Below, one piece after another: positions 1-10,993 of a DNA stretch of 64,000 nucleotides (its first letter is position 1; every line of letters starts with the position of its first letter). Location: contig CM053810.1 of assembly GCA_028671895.1 (NCBI GenBank), forward strand, positions 62,001,501 through 62,065,500, in the 5' to 3' direction. Source of the stretch: Oenanthe sinensis. Taxonomy: Eukaryota; Streptophyta; Magnoliopsida; Apiales; Apiaceae. Under the pieces are notes generated by a model. It was not told the DNA's origin and ran no database searches. It saw only the letters and a list, made by a program, of their open reading frames with translations. Made by a program: the position numbers and the translations under genes.

Positions 1-1425
1 TTTCAAAAATCGGGTCAAGTCCCAATTTTCCAATCCGAAATAAGTCAAAATTAAACTGGGTCAAATGCAATAACTTGGTTAATCCATAAGCCCATCACAT
101 GCGCCCAAAAATCCTGATTTGTTGGTGCACTTAATAGTAGTACTTTTACTTATATATTGAATAAATTATCTCAATCTATTCGATATTAGACGATATAAGA
201 CTGAGGTGTTACAATAACTCATCAAATTGATTAAATTTTCAATTATTTAATTAATTATTTGAATTAATTTTTAATTTATCCAATTAATCCTTGTTTTGCT
301 TCACTGATGATTCACGTTTTTTACAAAACTGCATTTTCTTCAAAATAATTATTAAAATATCGATTTTCATAAAAAAATTATCGGATTACATATTTGTAAA
401 ATAAGTATTTTACATGGGCTTTTTGAATTTGTTTATTAAAATGAACATTTATTAAATGAGTGTTTTAATTTTTTATTATTGAAATTTGCATTTTGTAAGC
501 TGAATATTATATATAAACAAGATACCTAATTTATAAATGTTAAAATACATATTGTAATTTTTTTTTCTGCGAAAACATTTGTAATAGTTAAATGATCACT
601 ATATCTGAAAATTGGTATTTGTTATTTTTATATAAGTATTTACTTCTCCTTGAGCAAAATTTGCTACTAGAGGTTTTTTACCATAATTTTAATATGATGA
701 CTGATTGACTGCTGAGTGGTGAATTGAAAATTCAATCAATTAAATGGAGAATTATTATTAGTTTAGCAGAAAAAAATGGAGAATTATTCGGTAAAGAACA
801 TCAAAGAAACAAGATGGCACAATTTGCAGGGCCCGATGTATGAATTCTAATCTCTAACTGCCGGGAATAACTTTTTGGGGGCCAACAGAGGGTTTGTTTG
901 CTTATGGATCCATTTGATTGTGATGATGTTTAAGAATTAAGATCGAAGGAACCTGCCATGAGAGGTTCTTCTAAATCAGTTAAATCAATATTATAAAAAA
1001 TGAGTTTCAGAATTAATTGGTGAAGACACAAACATAATGAATTAAAGAATTGAAAACGTTTTGGATTAATCGAATAATTATGAATCTTTTCCTGACTTTT
1101 ACAAAAAATATCTTTTAACCCAATTAATATAAAAATAATTTAAAAAGTCACTAAACAGTGATTAATCGATAATTAATCCCATTAATCATCGTCTTTTAGT
1201 TCTAAATTAGTACTCTGTAAATCATCAGCGTTGCCTTGCAAATTCATAAAACTTGTCTCTGTTTTTAAATCAAAATATTAATGTATACCATCTTATAACC
1301 CATGCAATGTACGGATCAAATTATTTTAGAATTTTATTATTTTAATTTTCATATTTACTTTAATAATAATTTAAATTTTATTTAATGTTATACATGTGTA
1401 TTTTATATAATTTTTATATACTTTA
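1..1425. other. AT-rich intergenic DNA, no gene seen
   Basis: No reading frame with recognisable protein similarity on either strand. Around 1,283-1,310 there is a short imperfect palindrome (CCCATGCAATGTACGG) of a kind that recurs near repeats elsewhere in the window. Otherwise the sequence is AT-rich spacer. Confidence 0.5.
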
Positions 1426-1429
1426 TTTC

Positions 1430-1945
1430 CTTCTAACATTGTTCTGGCAGTTTCAATTAGGGTTCTGTTCTTTCTTTCAACAACATCATTTTGTTGAGGT
1501 GTATTAGGTGCTGAGAATTGTTGAATAATACCTTTTATTGAGTAAAATTACTCCATTACAGAATTTTTAAACTCTGTTCCATTATCACTCCTTAGGTTCT
1601 TTACCTTGTGTGGTGATCCATTTTCAATCATGGCAATATGATCAAAAATTATCTCTGCAGTTTCATCCTTTTTATGCAAAAAGTACACCCAGGTAAATCT
1701 AGTGTAATCATCAACTATCACTAGAATATATTTCTTCTTTTCAATGGACATAATGTTGACATGACCAAATAAATCAAGATGCAATAGATGAAAAAGTTTA
1801 TCAATAGAATTTTCAGTTTTGTTCTTGAAAAATGTCTTCTTTTGTTTGGCCTTTTGACATGAATCACATAGTCCATCATGATTAAATTGAACTTTTGGAA
1901 GACATCTAACTAAGTCATTTTTTACCAATTCATTAATGTTTCCAA
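1430..1945 (-). pseudogene. Ty1-copia integrase fragment
   Basis: Read on the minus strand, this encodes the end of a GAG pre-integrase zinc region (CDSCQKAKQ) followed by the integrase catalytic core. Visible landmarks are HLDLFG, a VDDYTR segment and SDNGTEF, and downstream of an in-frame TAA (about 1,546-1,548) the frame continues into an NDVVERKNRTL-like segment holding the third acidic residue. These are the hallmarks of a copia polyprotein integrase. No LTR, gag, protease or reverse transcriptase is attached, so it is an isolated scrap of about 500 bp. The internal stop and loss of both flanks make it non-functional. Confidence 0.85.
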
Positions 1946-2114
1946 AAATTACATAAAATCACAATAAAATCACATGTTACTTAAGTTACCAGAAAAATCA
2001 CTCAAAAAAATTGCTACAATTCAATGGAATCAATTATGGCAGTTACCTTTTTATCGCCGGAGGAGTGACTTCACTTCTGACGTCAGCAGCGGTAATATTG
2101 ACGTCAACAATACT

Positions 2115-2460
2115 CCTAACTAAAGCACATATCAAAATTAATCTTCAAATTAATATCCATCTCTAAACAAAACACACAAATATTATCTTACAAATATTAT
2201 CTTATGGAACATTCATAATCTCTTAACTAAAATACATTTTATATTAATCTCCTAAGTAATATACATCTCTAAATAAAACACATAATATTATTAAAAATTA
2301 TTCCTCTAACTAAATCTCATTTCAAATTATTCTCCTAAGTAAAACATATCTCAAATTAATCTCCTAACTAATATTCATATCTAAATAAAACACATAAATA
2401 TTATCTTACAGAATATTCATAATCTCTTAACTGAAATATATTTCATAAAATATCAAAGTA
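2115..2460. repeat. Degenerate tandem repeat, about 110-bp period
   Basis: Three diverged copies share a core of the type TCTCTAAAYAAAACACA, starting near 2,157, 2,264 and 2,376, each followed by similar ATATTATCTTACA and AATCTCTTAACT blocks. Spacing is roughly 107-112 bp. Copies are too diverged to set exact ends by eye. Confidence 0.5.
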
Positions 2461-2615
2461 TGTATCAGAGATTATATTTTCTTATGAGTGAATGGTATTG
2501 CTTATAAAAAAAACTGCAACGATATCCTTTTACTCTAAGAAAGTATTTGTGTCTTAATGGTCTTTTAGCCTTTAAATTTATTATCGTGTACATTTGAGAG
2601 AGCTCGATGGAAGTG

Positions 2616-2620
2616 ACATA
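2616..2620. repeat. Target site duplication ACATA (left)
   Basis: ACATA lies immediately before the TGTAACGCCC terminus and again at 8,071-8,075 immediately after the GTGCGTCACA terminus. A 5-bp duplication is what LTR retroelement integrase leaves. Confidence 0.75.
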
Positions 2621-3537
2621 TGTAACGCCCGGGAAAATTACATATATTTTATAATATTTAAATATGCTTTTATATAATTTTTGGTGTGTTAGATTTTTTT
2701 AATACATTTATTTGTGTTAGGATTTTTAATAAATAGGAAAATTTCCCGTAATGTGTTTTGTGATTTTTATGTAGCTTAGATTATTTTATTCTATTTTACT
2801 ATAATTTTTATTTCATTAGAATAAGATTATTTTATTTGTGATTATCGGACCCAACCTTTGTAGAACACTAGAGACCTTGTTTTTTATTCCTTTATTTTTA
2901 TGAAAATGATAAAATCCTCAAAATAAATTTATTTTATCATTTTTGGACCATTAATAATTTTTTGGGAATTTTGACATATACATTATATTTATCCAGAAAT
3001 ATTTATTTTTATATTTTATTCCATAAAAATTATTTTTGGGCATTCTATTTTAATTGTGAGGTAAATTATCTTTTAATCAAGATTAAGCCCTAAAATTTTT
3101 CTGAAATATAAATAGATTTTTACTAATAAAAAACAGCTTGATTTGGGGTTAAACGAAGAACTAGGGTTTATATGTTCTTAGGTTCAATCAATCGTTGGAA
3201 GGTGATAAATTTTCATAGGTCCCTTTCTCTCAACAAATAAACTATTGCAGCTTCTCCATAAAAATACATCATCACTCTCTCCCAATCAACTCATTCAATT
3301 TCACTCTCACTTATTCACAACTGACATTCTCCCACTTACCCTTCATTTATCATCTCTCTCCTCCAACTCTATCTCTCTACACCTTCATATCTCCCACAAG
3401 CCACCTCTATTTTTCACCAAATTCAATAACCCGGTTCTCTAAAATGGCGCCTGATGATGTGGAAACACGCCTCAAACCCCTACCCTATAAAAGCACTCAC
3501 CTTTTTCCAAGAAATGGTGTTTCTTGAGAAGCCCAGT

Positions 3538-3704
3538 TGTATTAAGTTATAATATACAGTTAGTTAGTTAGTTACAAGGATACTATTGTAAACTTCCCTT
3601 TATTCAATTAGTTAGAGTAGGTAGTTGACTTTGTATATATAGAGGTGTAATAATTAGATCAAGTAATAAAATATACACTTTAATTCCCAATTTCTCTTTC
3701 TACA
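3538..3704 (+). repeat. Copia 5' LTR (about 167 bp)
   Basis: Starts TGTATTAAG, carries a TATATATAG TATA-like box near 3,634, ends CTACA, and is followed by the primer-binding site at 3,705-3,716 and a CT microsatellite at about 3,723-3,739. Confidence 0.75.
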
Positions 3705-5488
3705 TGGTATTAGAGCGATTATTCTCTCTCTCTCTCTATAACAAACTTGTGTGTATCAATCATCACATAAGTCTGTTATTTTTTTTCTTTCAATTCCGCC
3801 ATTAAAACTTCAAAACAAAGCTTCATTGAGCTTTGTTCCCTTTATCTCTTAGCTATTTTTAACATAAAATCTTTCAATCCTCTTATTCTCCATCTGTTCT
3901 TTGACAAGAATCTGTAAATTCTTGTTGTCTGTGTGTTCTTGCTGATTTCTCGAAATAGTTACACAAAAACTATCATATATATTCATTTCAATCTCATGGC
4001 GATTCTTGAAGAAAACGAGAATCAAGCTAATCAAACTCAAGATCATGATGAAAACGAATCTGATCTTGAAAGTGAATATCACTCGATCTCTCTTGAAACG
4101 AGTCATCCTCTCTATCTTCATCCATCGGATCATCCCGGTTTGATACTTGTAAGCATTGTCTTCAATGGTGAAAACTATAATGAATGGAGAAGATCAATGT
4201 CTCTGGCTCTCTCTGCTAAGAACAAGCTAGGGTTTGTCAACGGGAAGTACAAGATTCCAAAGGAAACATCCATTTACTTTGATCACTAGCAAAGGTGCAA
4301 CGATATGGTAATCACCTGGATACTTAACTCAATTTCTCCTGAAATTAGGTCTAGTCTTGTTTTCATTCCCCTTGTTGTTGATGTATGGAATGATATTCAT
4401 GTGAGATATACTCAAAGTAATGGACCTAGAATCTTTGAACTGAAAAAGGCTCTTAGTGCATTAACACAGGACACTCTATCTATTTCTGCATACTATACTA
4501 AGTTCAAAATGCTTTGGGATGATTTTGTCAATGTCTCAAATGTCCCTAAGTGTTCCTGTCTATGCACCTGTAAGGCTAAAACACAAATTGAACAATATGA
4601 TGAAGTGATGAAAGTCACTCAATTCTTGATGGGACTGAATGAACTATATACTAATATCAGAGGTCAATTTCTTATGATGAGTCCAATGCCTAAATTGACT
4701 CAAGTTCTAGCTCTTCTTCAACAAGAAGAGAGACAGAGAAGTCATATCAATCTGGCTCAACCAACTGTTGAATCAGCAGTCCTTATGAGTAAAACAATTG
4801 GACGAACTGCAAAATTTGGCAAGAATGATGTCAAAAGAACAGAGTTTCGGAGAAATGATAGCAGGAAGGGTAATCTCGAATGTACCTACTGTCATGGAAT
4901 AAATCACACTCGAGACAGGTGTTACCATCTCATTGGTTTTCCTCCTAAAAATTCAAATGTTGGTGGTTCTGGAAAGGCTGTTGCAGCACAGATCTCTGCA
5001 ACAACTCAGGGTAACTCTATAGATAAAACAACTGGAATCTCAGATGTCAATTCAGGCACAGCAGGTTCAGATACCAATGCACTCTCTACATCTCAATATC
5101 AGCAGCTAATTCAGCTTCTCAATCAAAGTCAAGTATTAACCACTAGTAATGAAATGCCTCAATCAGGTATTTCAAAACACATATGCTCCTACATGACTTC
5201 TGTTTGCTTGGTCAATTGTCATACTTCTGCTGATTGGATTGTTGATTCAGGTGCCACAGATCATATAACTTGTTCTTATAATATACTTAGTGATGTCACT
5301 ATGTGTGACATTGATATTTGTTTACCTAATGGTTCTCATACTAAGGTAAAAATGAAAGGCACTATTCATTTGACACCAGATATTATTCTATATGATGTTC
5401 TTTTGGTGTCAGCCTTTCAATTCAACTTGATATCTGTAAGCAAGCTAACTGCCACTCTGCATTGTACTGTACAATTTCTCTTTCTATA
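3538..5488 (+). mobile_element. Ty1-copia element, truncated (5' LTR, gag, protease)
   Basis: A short 5' LTR (about 3,538-3,704) ends TTTCTACA and is followed directly by the primer-binding site TGGTATTAGAGC, complementary to the initiator-Met tRNA 3' end as in many plant copia elements. Then come gag with a CCHC knuckle and an aspartic protease (WIVDSGATDH). Reverse transcriptase, integrase and nearly all of the 3' LTR are gone. Only about 15 nt matching the LTR end (CAATTTCTCTTTCTA, 5,471-5,485) remain at the right border. AGTTG flanks the element at 3,535-3,539 and 5,489-5,493, consistent with a 5-bp target duplication, although the TG of the LTR start overlaps the left copy. Confidence 0.85.
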
Positions 5489-5489
5489 A
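3996..5489 (+). pseudogene. Copia gag-protease frame with one in-frame stop
   Basis: ATG at 3,996 opens a gag frame (acidic start, then the FNGENYNEWRRSM segment typical of plant copia gag). It is interrupted by TAG at 4,287-4,289 and continues in the same frame from 4,290. The CCHC knuckle reads CTYCHGINHTRDRC (about 4,880-4,921). The protease signature WIVDSGATDH lies at about 5,234-5,263 with the catalytic Asp kept. The frame ends at the deletion junction at 5,487-5,489, before any integrase or reverse transcriptase. Gag normally forms the particle and protease matures it; the stop and the missing polymerase make this copy inactive on its own. Confidence 0.85.
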
Positions 5490-5826
5490 GTTGTTCGATT
5501 TTCGATCCGTTTATTTTTGTTTCTTTGATCAAAGCTTGGAATAGAGTTCGAGCTGTACGGGAAGGAAAGTCGGTGCATTGTTATGTTATCAAGATTGGTT
5601 TGGATTATAATGTGTATGTATTGAATAGTTTTGTTCACTTTTATTTGGATTTTGGGAAATTGTTGAATGATGCTCATGTGTTGTTTGATACAAGTAGGGA
5701 AATGAATGTTGTTTCATTTAAATTGTATGGTATCAGGGTATTTGAAGGCGGAGAATTTTTGTGTTGGTTTGAGTTTGTTTGTGCAGCTTTTGAGAGGTGG
5801 TTTTGGATTGAGTTTGAAACCGAATT

Positions 5827-5932
5827 ATGTTACTTTGGTGATTATGGTTTCCGGTTGTGTGCAGTTTGGGGGTTTAAATATGTTACTTTGGTGATTATGG
5901 TTTCCGGTTGTGTGCAGTTTGGGGGGTTTAAT
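5827..5932 (+). repeat. 53-bp tandem duplication inside the PPR pseudogene
   Basis: The unit beginning ATGTTACTTTGGTGATTATG occurs at 5,827-5,879 and again at 5,880-5,932, nearly identical. 53 is not a multiple of three, so it changes the reading frame. Confidence 0.9.
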
Positions 5933-8070
5933 GTAAGAAATGCTCTTCATTCGTATTATTGTAATACGGGATTAGATTTAAATAAAGAGGTTTGTAATGT
6001 TCTTATTGATTGTTATGCGAAAGGTGGGTATATTCAGGAGACGGTAAAAGTGTTTAGTAGTATGCCTGAGAAAGATTTGGTATCGTGGAACACGATGATC
6101 ACAGGTTATGCCAAGAACAGTGACTCCAGGAAAACATTTACATTGTTTAGGAAGATGATGAATAATAATATGGCCGTAGATAGAGTGACTTTAATTGGTT
6201 TGATTACAGCATGTGCCAACAGTAGAGACAATAAGGTAGGAAATGTGATTCGTGGTTATACAAAAGTGTGGGGATGTATAGTACTGTCGCTGTTGGAACT
6301 GCCTTGATTAACATGTACTCTAAATGTGGTGCGAGAAAATTATTTGAAGAACTTCCCACACAATTTATTGACTCTTGGAACTCCATAATACATGGTTATG
6401 TTGAATGTGGTCTTAATAATGAAGCTTTACATCTATTCACTCAGATTGAGTCGCAGAAACTGAAAGCATATGAAATTACAATGCTAGGTTTAATTTTAGC
6501 TTGTCGAAATTCTGGGAAAATCCATGCTGGATGTCATATACACTATTATATAGAAAGAAATTGTTATAAACAGAAAGTTGATTATATTCATAGTGACAAA
6601 AATAGAGATTCCTAAATTTATTTATTAATTCGGATTATTATTTTATTAAATATTTAAGGATCCAATAATTATTCAGAGTAGATAATAATGATCCACTTTG
6701 ACTCAAAATAATATTTTAGAGTCTACTTTTATTTATTTGACTGCTCTTTAATTTGTGAATCTTATCTGCTATATGATTTATATGCTTACTTGTCTGCTAA
6801 TTGATACTACTTGTTTATTAATTATTATTTAAGAGTCGTTATTGTTAGACCGCATAGGTAGATATTAGAATCTAAATTAGATTATTTTATTTGTAGATCC
6901 GAGCGAGTTAGTAGCTAGAAGAGAAGTGTAGTCGACCCATTCCAGCTAGGACAACATCTATACCAGCCAAGTATTTTCTCCTTGATTATCTCAAACACTT
7001 TTGTTTTGATGTTTTAGTTATTCATATTATGATAAATAGTTATTGTTCGGAGTTATTTATGATTCCTATTTTATTTTGTGCATCAGAGTTACTTGTTATT
7101 CGTACTCTGAATATTGGAATTTGATTATAATAAACTCATCATATCCAGTAAATTAATGTATAAATAATAATGATATGGTCTGTAGTTGAAACTAAGCATA
7201 CCTTATTTACTTGGGTTTGCTATATTGGATTGGAATTTTAGCGTAAGAGGCTCTGAAATAATAGTTCAGCATTTATTAAGGAGGATATGGTAACCATTCC
7301 ATCTTCCTATAGGCTAACATTACTTGCTTATTTGGTACCCATTATAGAGAATCATTGTTATAACTATGAGTATAGAAATATACAGATAGGCTATAAAGAG
7401 GTCCTATTGCTTTTGACCTGATCATATGGCAATAATGTTTATATTTATGTATTCAATCCATATTGCCAGCATGACTATTATATATTGATTTTGAGTAGTT
7501 GATTCATTTTGATGACATACTGCATTGTTTCAGTTTGAGATAAACTGTGATTTATTTAGTGTTCAGTTTTCATAAAAAAACTGTGTTATATTTCATTCTC
7601 TATACAGATCTTATATGTTGATTTAATTTCAATTGTTCATATACTTGCTGAGCATTTCTTTTGCTCACTCTTTCTTTTTATATAAATCCTGCTAGACTGT
7701 TAGTTTGAACCATTCTAGCAATTCTAGCAGGCGTAGCGAGAGACAGGTGTTGGGACCGCTCATTTCTCGGGCCTCCTAGGTATTTAGTTGTTTTGGTATG
7801 TCTGTAGATAGAGCTTGTAATAAAACTGAATCTAGACTTAAAAACTTATTTAGACTTATGGATTTGAGTTTGTGTATTAGTAGTGGGCTTGTAATAAAGT
7901 ATTTGAATTTACTTTTAATTTCAGCTGCTTAATTTCATACTATAACCTGTTAGCGATCCTTAGTTGTTGGCGGGGTCAGTGCGCCTCTGGTTTATTATTT
8001 TATTATTGTTATTGGTTGTTTATTGGTCGGTAACTCCCAAATCTAGACCCCGAATTTGGAGTGCGTCACA

Positions 8071-8490
8071 ACATATATATACTTTAAGAGTCAAAAGATT
8101 ATTATGTCATAGAAATATGTATTTGGCATGAAGTGATAGGGTTGTATGAAACTTATCCTCCCCAAAGTTCTGTTCCTATCATACTAGCTATTGTCCGCCC
8201 TTTGAGCCTCTTCAATAATTTATGATTTATCTAATATAAATTAGTAATTGCATGTCGATCTGGAAATATATGTAATATAAATTTGTGATTAATTTTTAGT
8301 TAATCTGAAATATAGTATATATGGTATGCAAACTGATCGTTGGGAGATGGAGAAAAAGGTTATAAAGTTACATTTGAAAAAAAGTTCGTCAATTAACAAA
8401 AAAAATCAAATTAAAAATGGAATGTATTAGGTGGGATTGTGTGTGTGAATGTGTATTTGCTTTGTGGGTGGGTGGGGTATGTTGATTTCT
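8071..8490. other. AT-rich spacer, nothing recognised
   Basis: No coding similarity or clear repeat border seen after the ACATA duplication at 8,071-8,075. Confidence 0.4.
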
Positions 8491-8496
8491 AGTTTC

Positions 8497-8785
8497 TAGT
8501 CATTATTATAAGCAAAACAGGGGTTTATTGTTGATTTAGTTGGTTGGTAACACTTTCCAAAAAAATTCAAACACTTTCCAAAAATATTAATATTATACTA
8601 TTATAAGCAAAAACAAGGTTTATTATTGGTTTGGTTGGTTGGTAACACTTTCCAAGAAAATTTAAACACATTCAAAAAATATTAAAAATATATAATTTAT
8701 TTTATTTATATTATAATATAAATAATATAATAGTACATATCTAATACAATTATAATCAATACAGTTGACTTATATATCTCAATTT
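8497..8785 (+). repeat. MITE-like repeat family, copies 1 and 2
   Basis: A partial copy (about 8,497-8,590) is followed by a fuller one (about 8,595-8,785). Shared blocks are TTATTATAAGCAAAA at the head, GGTTGGTTGGTAACACTTTCC, and a tail ending CAATACAGTTGACTTAT. The same blocks recur at 9,165-9,356 and, inverted, at about 12,590-12,832. Confidence 0.6.
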
Positions 8786-8789
8786 CAAT

Positions 8790-9160
8790 ACTACTCAAAC
8801 TTTTTTAACTTTATTAAAATGACAAATTATTATTTCTTTTAAAATCCTATTAAAATCTCAAAAAAATTAAATATATATAATCTATATTTTGATTATCCCT
8901 CATTTTTGTTTCACTAATATTATTATTTTTATCTATATTAAATTTTATTAAAATTATATACTAAATACAATCGAAACATCTCAATTAATCGCTCTCAAAT
9001 TATTCAAATCGTTTAAAATTATCGTTCATAATCGAATCTAACAAATATTATAATATTATTACTTTATTATTTTAAGTTTTAAGACAATAACTAATTAGTT
9101 ACATCTCAATAATGATATAATGTTATTATTCTTCTATCTATAATATAAATATCTTAATTT
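8790..9160. other. AT-rich spacer between repeat copies
   Basis: More than 75 percent A+T by eye, no protein-like frame, no clear element border. Confidence 0.4.
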
Positions 9161-9164
9161 CTAT

Positions 9165-9356
9165 ACTATACTATTATAAGTAAAATAATTGTTTTATTTT
9201 TGTTTTGGTTGGTTGATAACACTTTTCAAAAAATAGTAAACACTTTCCAAAAATTTAAAATTTATTTATAATATAATATTGGTTATAATAATACAATATA
9301 GATAATATAGTAGTACATATTTAATACAATTATAACCAATACAGTTGACTTATTGA
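9165..9356 (+). repeat. MITE-like repeat family, copy 3
   Basis: Begins CTATACTATTATAAG, contains GGTTGGTTGATAACACTTTTC and ends CAATACAGTTGACTTAT, exactly where the copia gag region begins. Confidence 0.55.
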
Positions 9357-9428
9357 AAATGCACACCTAGAGGGGGAATAAGGGTTATGGCTAATAATGG
9401 TTACCAAGTTTTTTAACCTGTCAACTAA

Positions 9429-10942
9429 TTATGGCTCATGTTGTAAGGACTCAAAAGCATTCTGTTTAAGTTCTAGTTCTTGATTCTTGTTCTTTAATAA
9501 CTCATTAGCACTAGACAATTTGATAATTTCTTCATTTGCAGCTAACATGCTTGTATGAATGTTAAAGATTTCAGAACTTAAACTTTCAATAGTTTTCTTA
9601 TACTGAGATGCAGTCATATCAACAGTAGTAAGAATGAGTACCTGACTGGATGAAGTAGGCGCGTCTTCTTCTGACTTTGCCATGAGAGCAAGATTTTCAT
9701 ACTCTTATTCATCTTCATCATCAGATTCTTCTCAGCACTTGCCTTTAACCACAAATGCCCTTCCTTGTTGCTTTTTGAGCAAAGCCTCATACTTTGCTTT
9801 GAGTTCTTCATAGTCATTGTCATTTCTTCTCACTTGCTTTGGCTTTTTGCATTCTGTTGCAAAATGTCTCATCTAATTACAATTGTAACATCTTATCTTT
9901 GATATGTCCATCATTCCTGCCTTGTATCCACCTTTTCCATTTCCTTCAGGCTTTGAGGTGCTCCCTCTGTTGAACCTGAAACCTTGTCATTTGGGCTTGA
10001 AAGATTTGTTTTTCTTGAACCTCAAGTTTGAGAAATTTCTCGCCATGTAGGCCATTGTTTTATTCTCCATATTATCAAGTTCATCCAAGGTGTAGAACTC
10101 ATCTTCATCACCATCCTTGAGTTAAAGTGTCACACTTTCATCTTCATCAGTTACTTCTTCAATCTTGATCTGTTGATGTTGAGATTCATGTAGCTGCAAC
10201 ATCTTTGGGTCTTGGGCCACAAAGCATTTGATGTGTTGGCCATCTTTCCTCTTTGGCCAATTTGAATAGCTCTTTTCTGTAACAGCTCTAGCTCATAAGT
10301 TTTGAGAATGCCATATAAAGTTTCAAGAGAAACTTTAGACATATCTCTCTCTTCTCTTATGGCAGTGACCTTGTGCTCCAAGTGGTCAGGAAGTGTTAAC
10401 ATAAATTTCATGTTAACTTCATTCTTATCATAGAATTTTCCATGCAGCTGCATGTCATTGATTAACCTGTTAAATCTCTCAAACATCTCTATCAACCCTT
10501 CACTTGGTTTGGCCATGAAGGCCTCATACTGAGACACCAGTATCCGTCTTTGATTATCATTCACCTCCTCTGTTCCTTCACATAGAATCTCAATGGTTTC
10601 CCATGTTTGTTTTGCACTAGTACAGTTGACAATATTATTGTACATAACACTGTCAAGAGCCTCAATGATTATAAAGTGCAAACAATCATCCAAAGAAACC
10701 TTTTCCTTTTCTGTATCATTGTACTCATAAACCTTTTTAAGAACCTAGTGGGCAGGTATTGTCTCACCCTCCACTATGGTTTCAAGTACATATGACTGAG
10801 GTATAAAAGGACTGTTTTCTAAGATACCAAGATAAAGTGGGTTGATTGTTTTTATGAATAGTGTCATATCTATTTTCCATAGTGTGTAATGTTCTTTGTC
10901 AAAGGTGGGTATATTTATGCTGCTTACTTTCTGTGCACTCAT
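9429..10942 (-). pseudogene. Copia gag, broken
   Basis: Reading from 10,942 downwards: an N-terminal segment (VSSINIPTFDKEHYTLWKID), typical of DUF4219/copia gag. A UBN2-type region follows (about 10,693-10,151, SAKQTWETIEILCEGTEEV, then FERFNRLINDMQLHG). Next is a CCHC knuckle near 9,900-9,850 with an internal stop (CYNCN, stop, MRHFATEC). A coiled-coil tail rich in Glu/Leu/Asn runs to 9,429. Several frame changes and stops separate the blocks, so no intact gag remains. Confidence 0.8.
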
Positions 10943-10993
10943 TTTTAGATCTTTTCAGGTTATTTATATCTAACATGCCGCTGTGATACCAGT

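Larger units (their letters stand above)
3219..6615 (+). pseudogene. PLS-type PPR protein pseudogene, split by a copia element
   Basis: PPR proteins bind organellar RNA through tandem 35-residue helical repeats. Two blocks (about 3,245-3,534 and 5,489-6,615) read as one PPR protein when the copia insert is ignored: the first block ends with a PIKALTFFQEM-type segment and EKPS, and the second resumes with DPFIFVSLIKA. Later repeat hallmarks include GKSVHCYVIK, VCNVLIDCYAKGG, MPEKDLVSWNTMITGYAKN and WNSIIHGYVE. The protein-like sequence changes frame several times: a stop where a Trp is expected near 3,440, shifts near 3,450, 5,720, 5,880 and 6,290, and a 53-bp tandem duplication. The VSWNTMI-type repeats suggest the PLS subfamily. 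The start codon and any E/DYW tail are missing. Clearly non-functional. Confidence 0.85.
2621..8070 (+). mobile_element. Solo-LTR-like unit, gypsy-type, with later inserts
   Basis: The unit starts TGTAACGCCCGG, ends GAGTGCGTCACA and is flanked by ACATA on both sides. TG...CA ends, 5-bp duplications, a TATAAATAG box at about 3,107-3,115 and absence of any gag-pol of its own fit a solo LTR of a Ty3-gypsy element; the termini resemble those of chromoviral LTRs (family knowledge, not tested). LTR-like sequence occupies about 2,621-3,218 and 6,587-8,070. The middle is occupied by a PPR pseudogene and a copia element. An alternative is a retroelement that picked up a gene fragment. No second LTR copy was found. 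Confidence 0.6.

Noticed and set aside
2621..8070. Mutator-like transposon capturing a PPR gene (Pack-MULE)
   Set aside because: MULE target duplications are 9 bp and terminal inverted repeats are long; here the duplication is 5 bp with only TGTRACGC-like similarity at the ends, which fits an LTR better.
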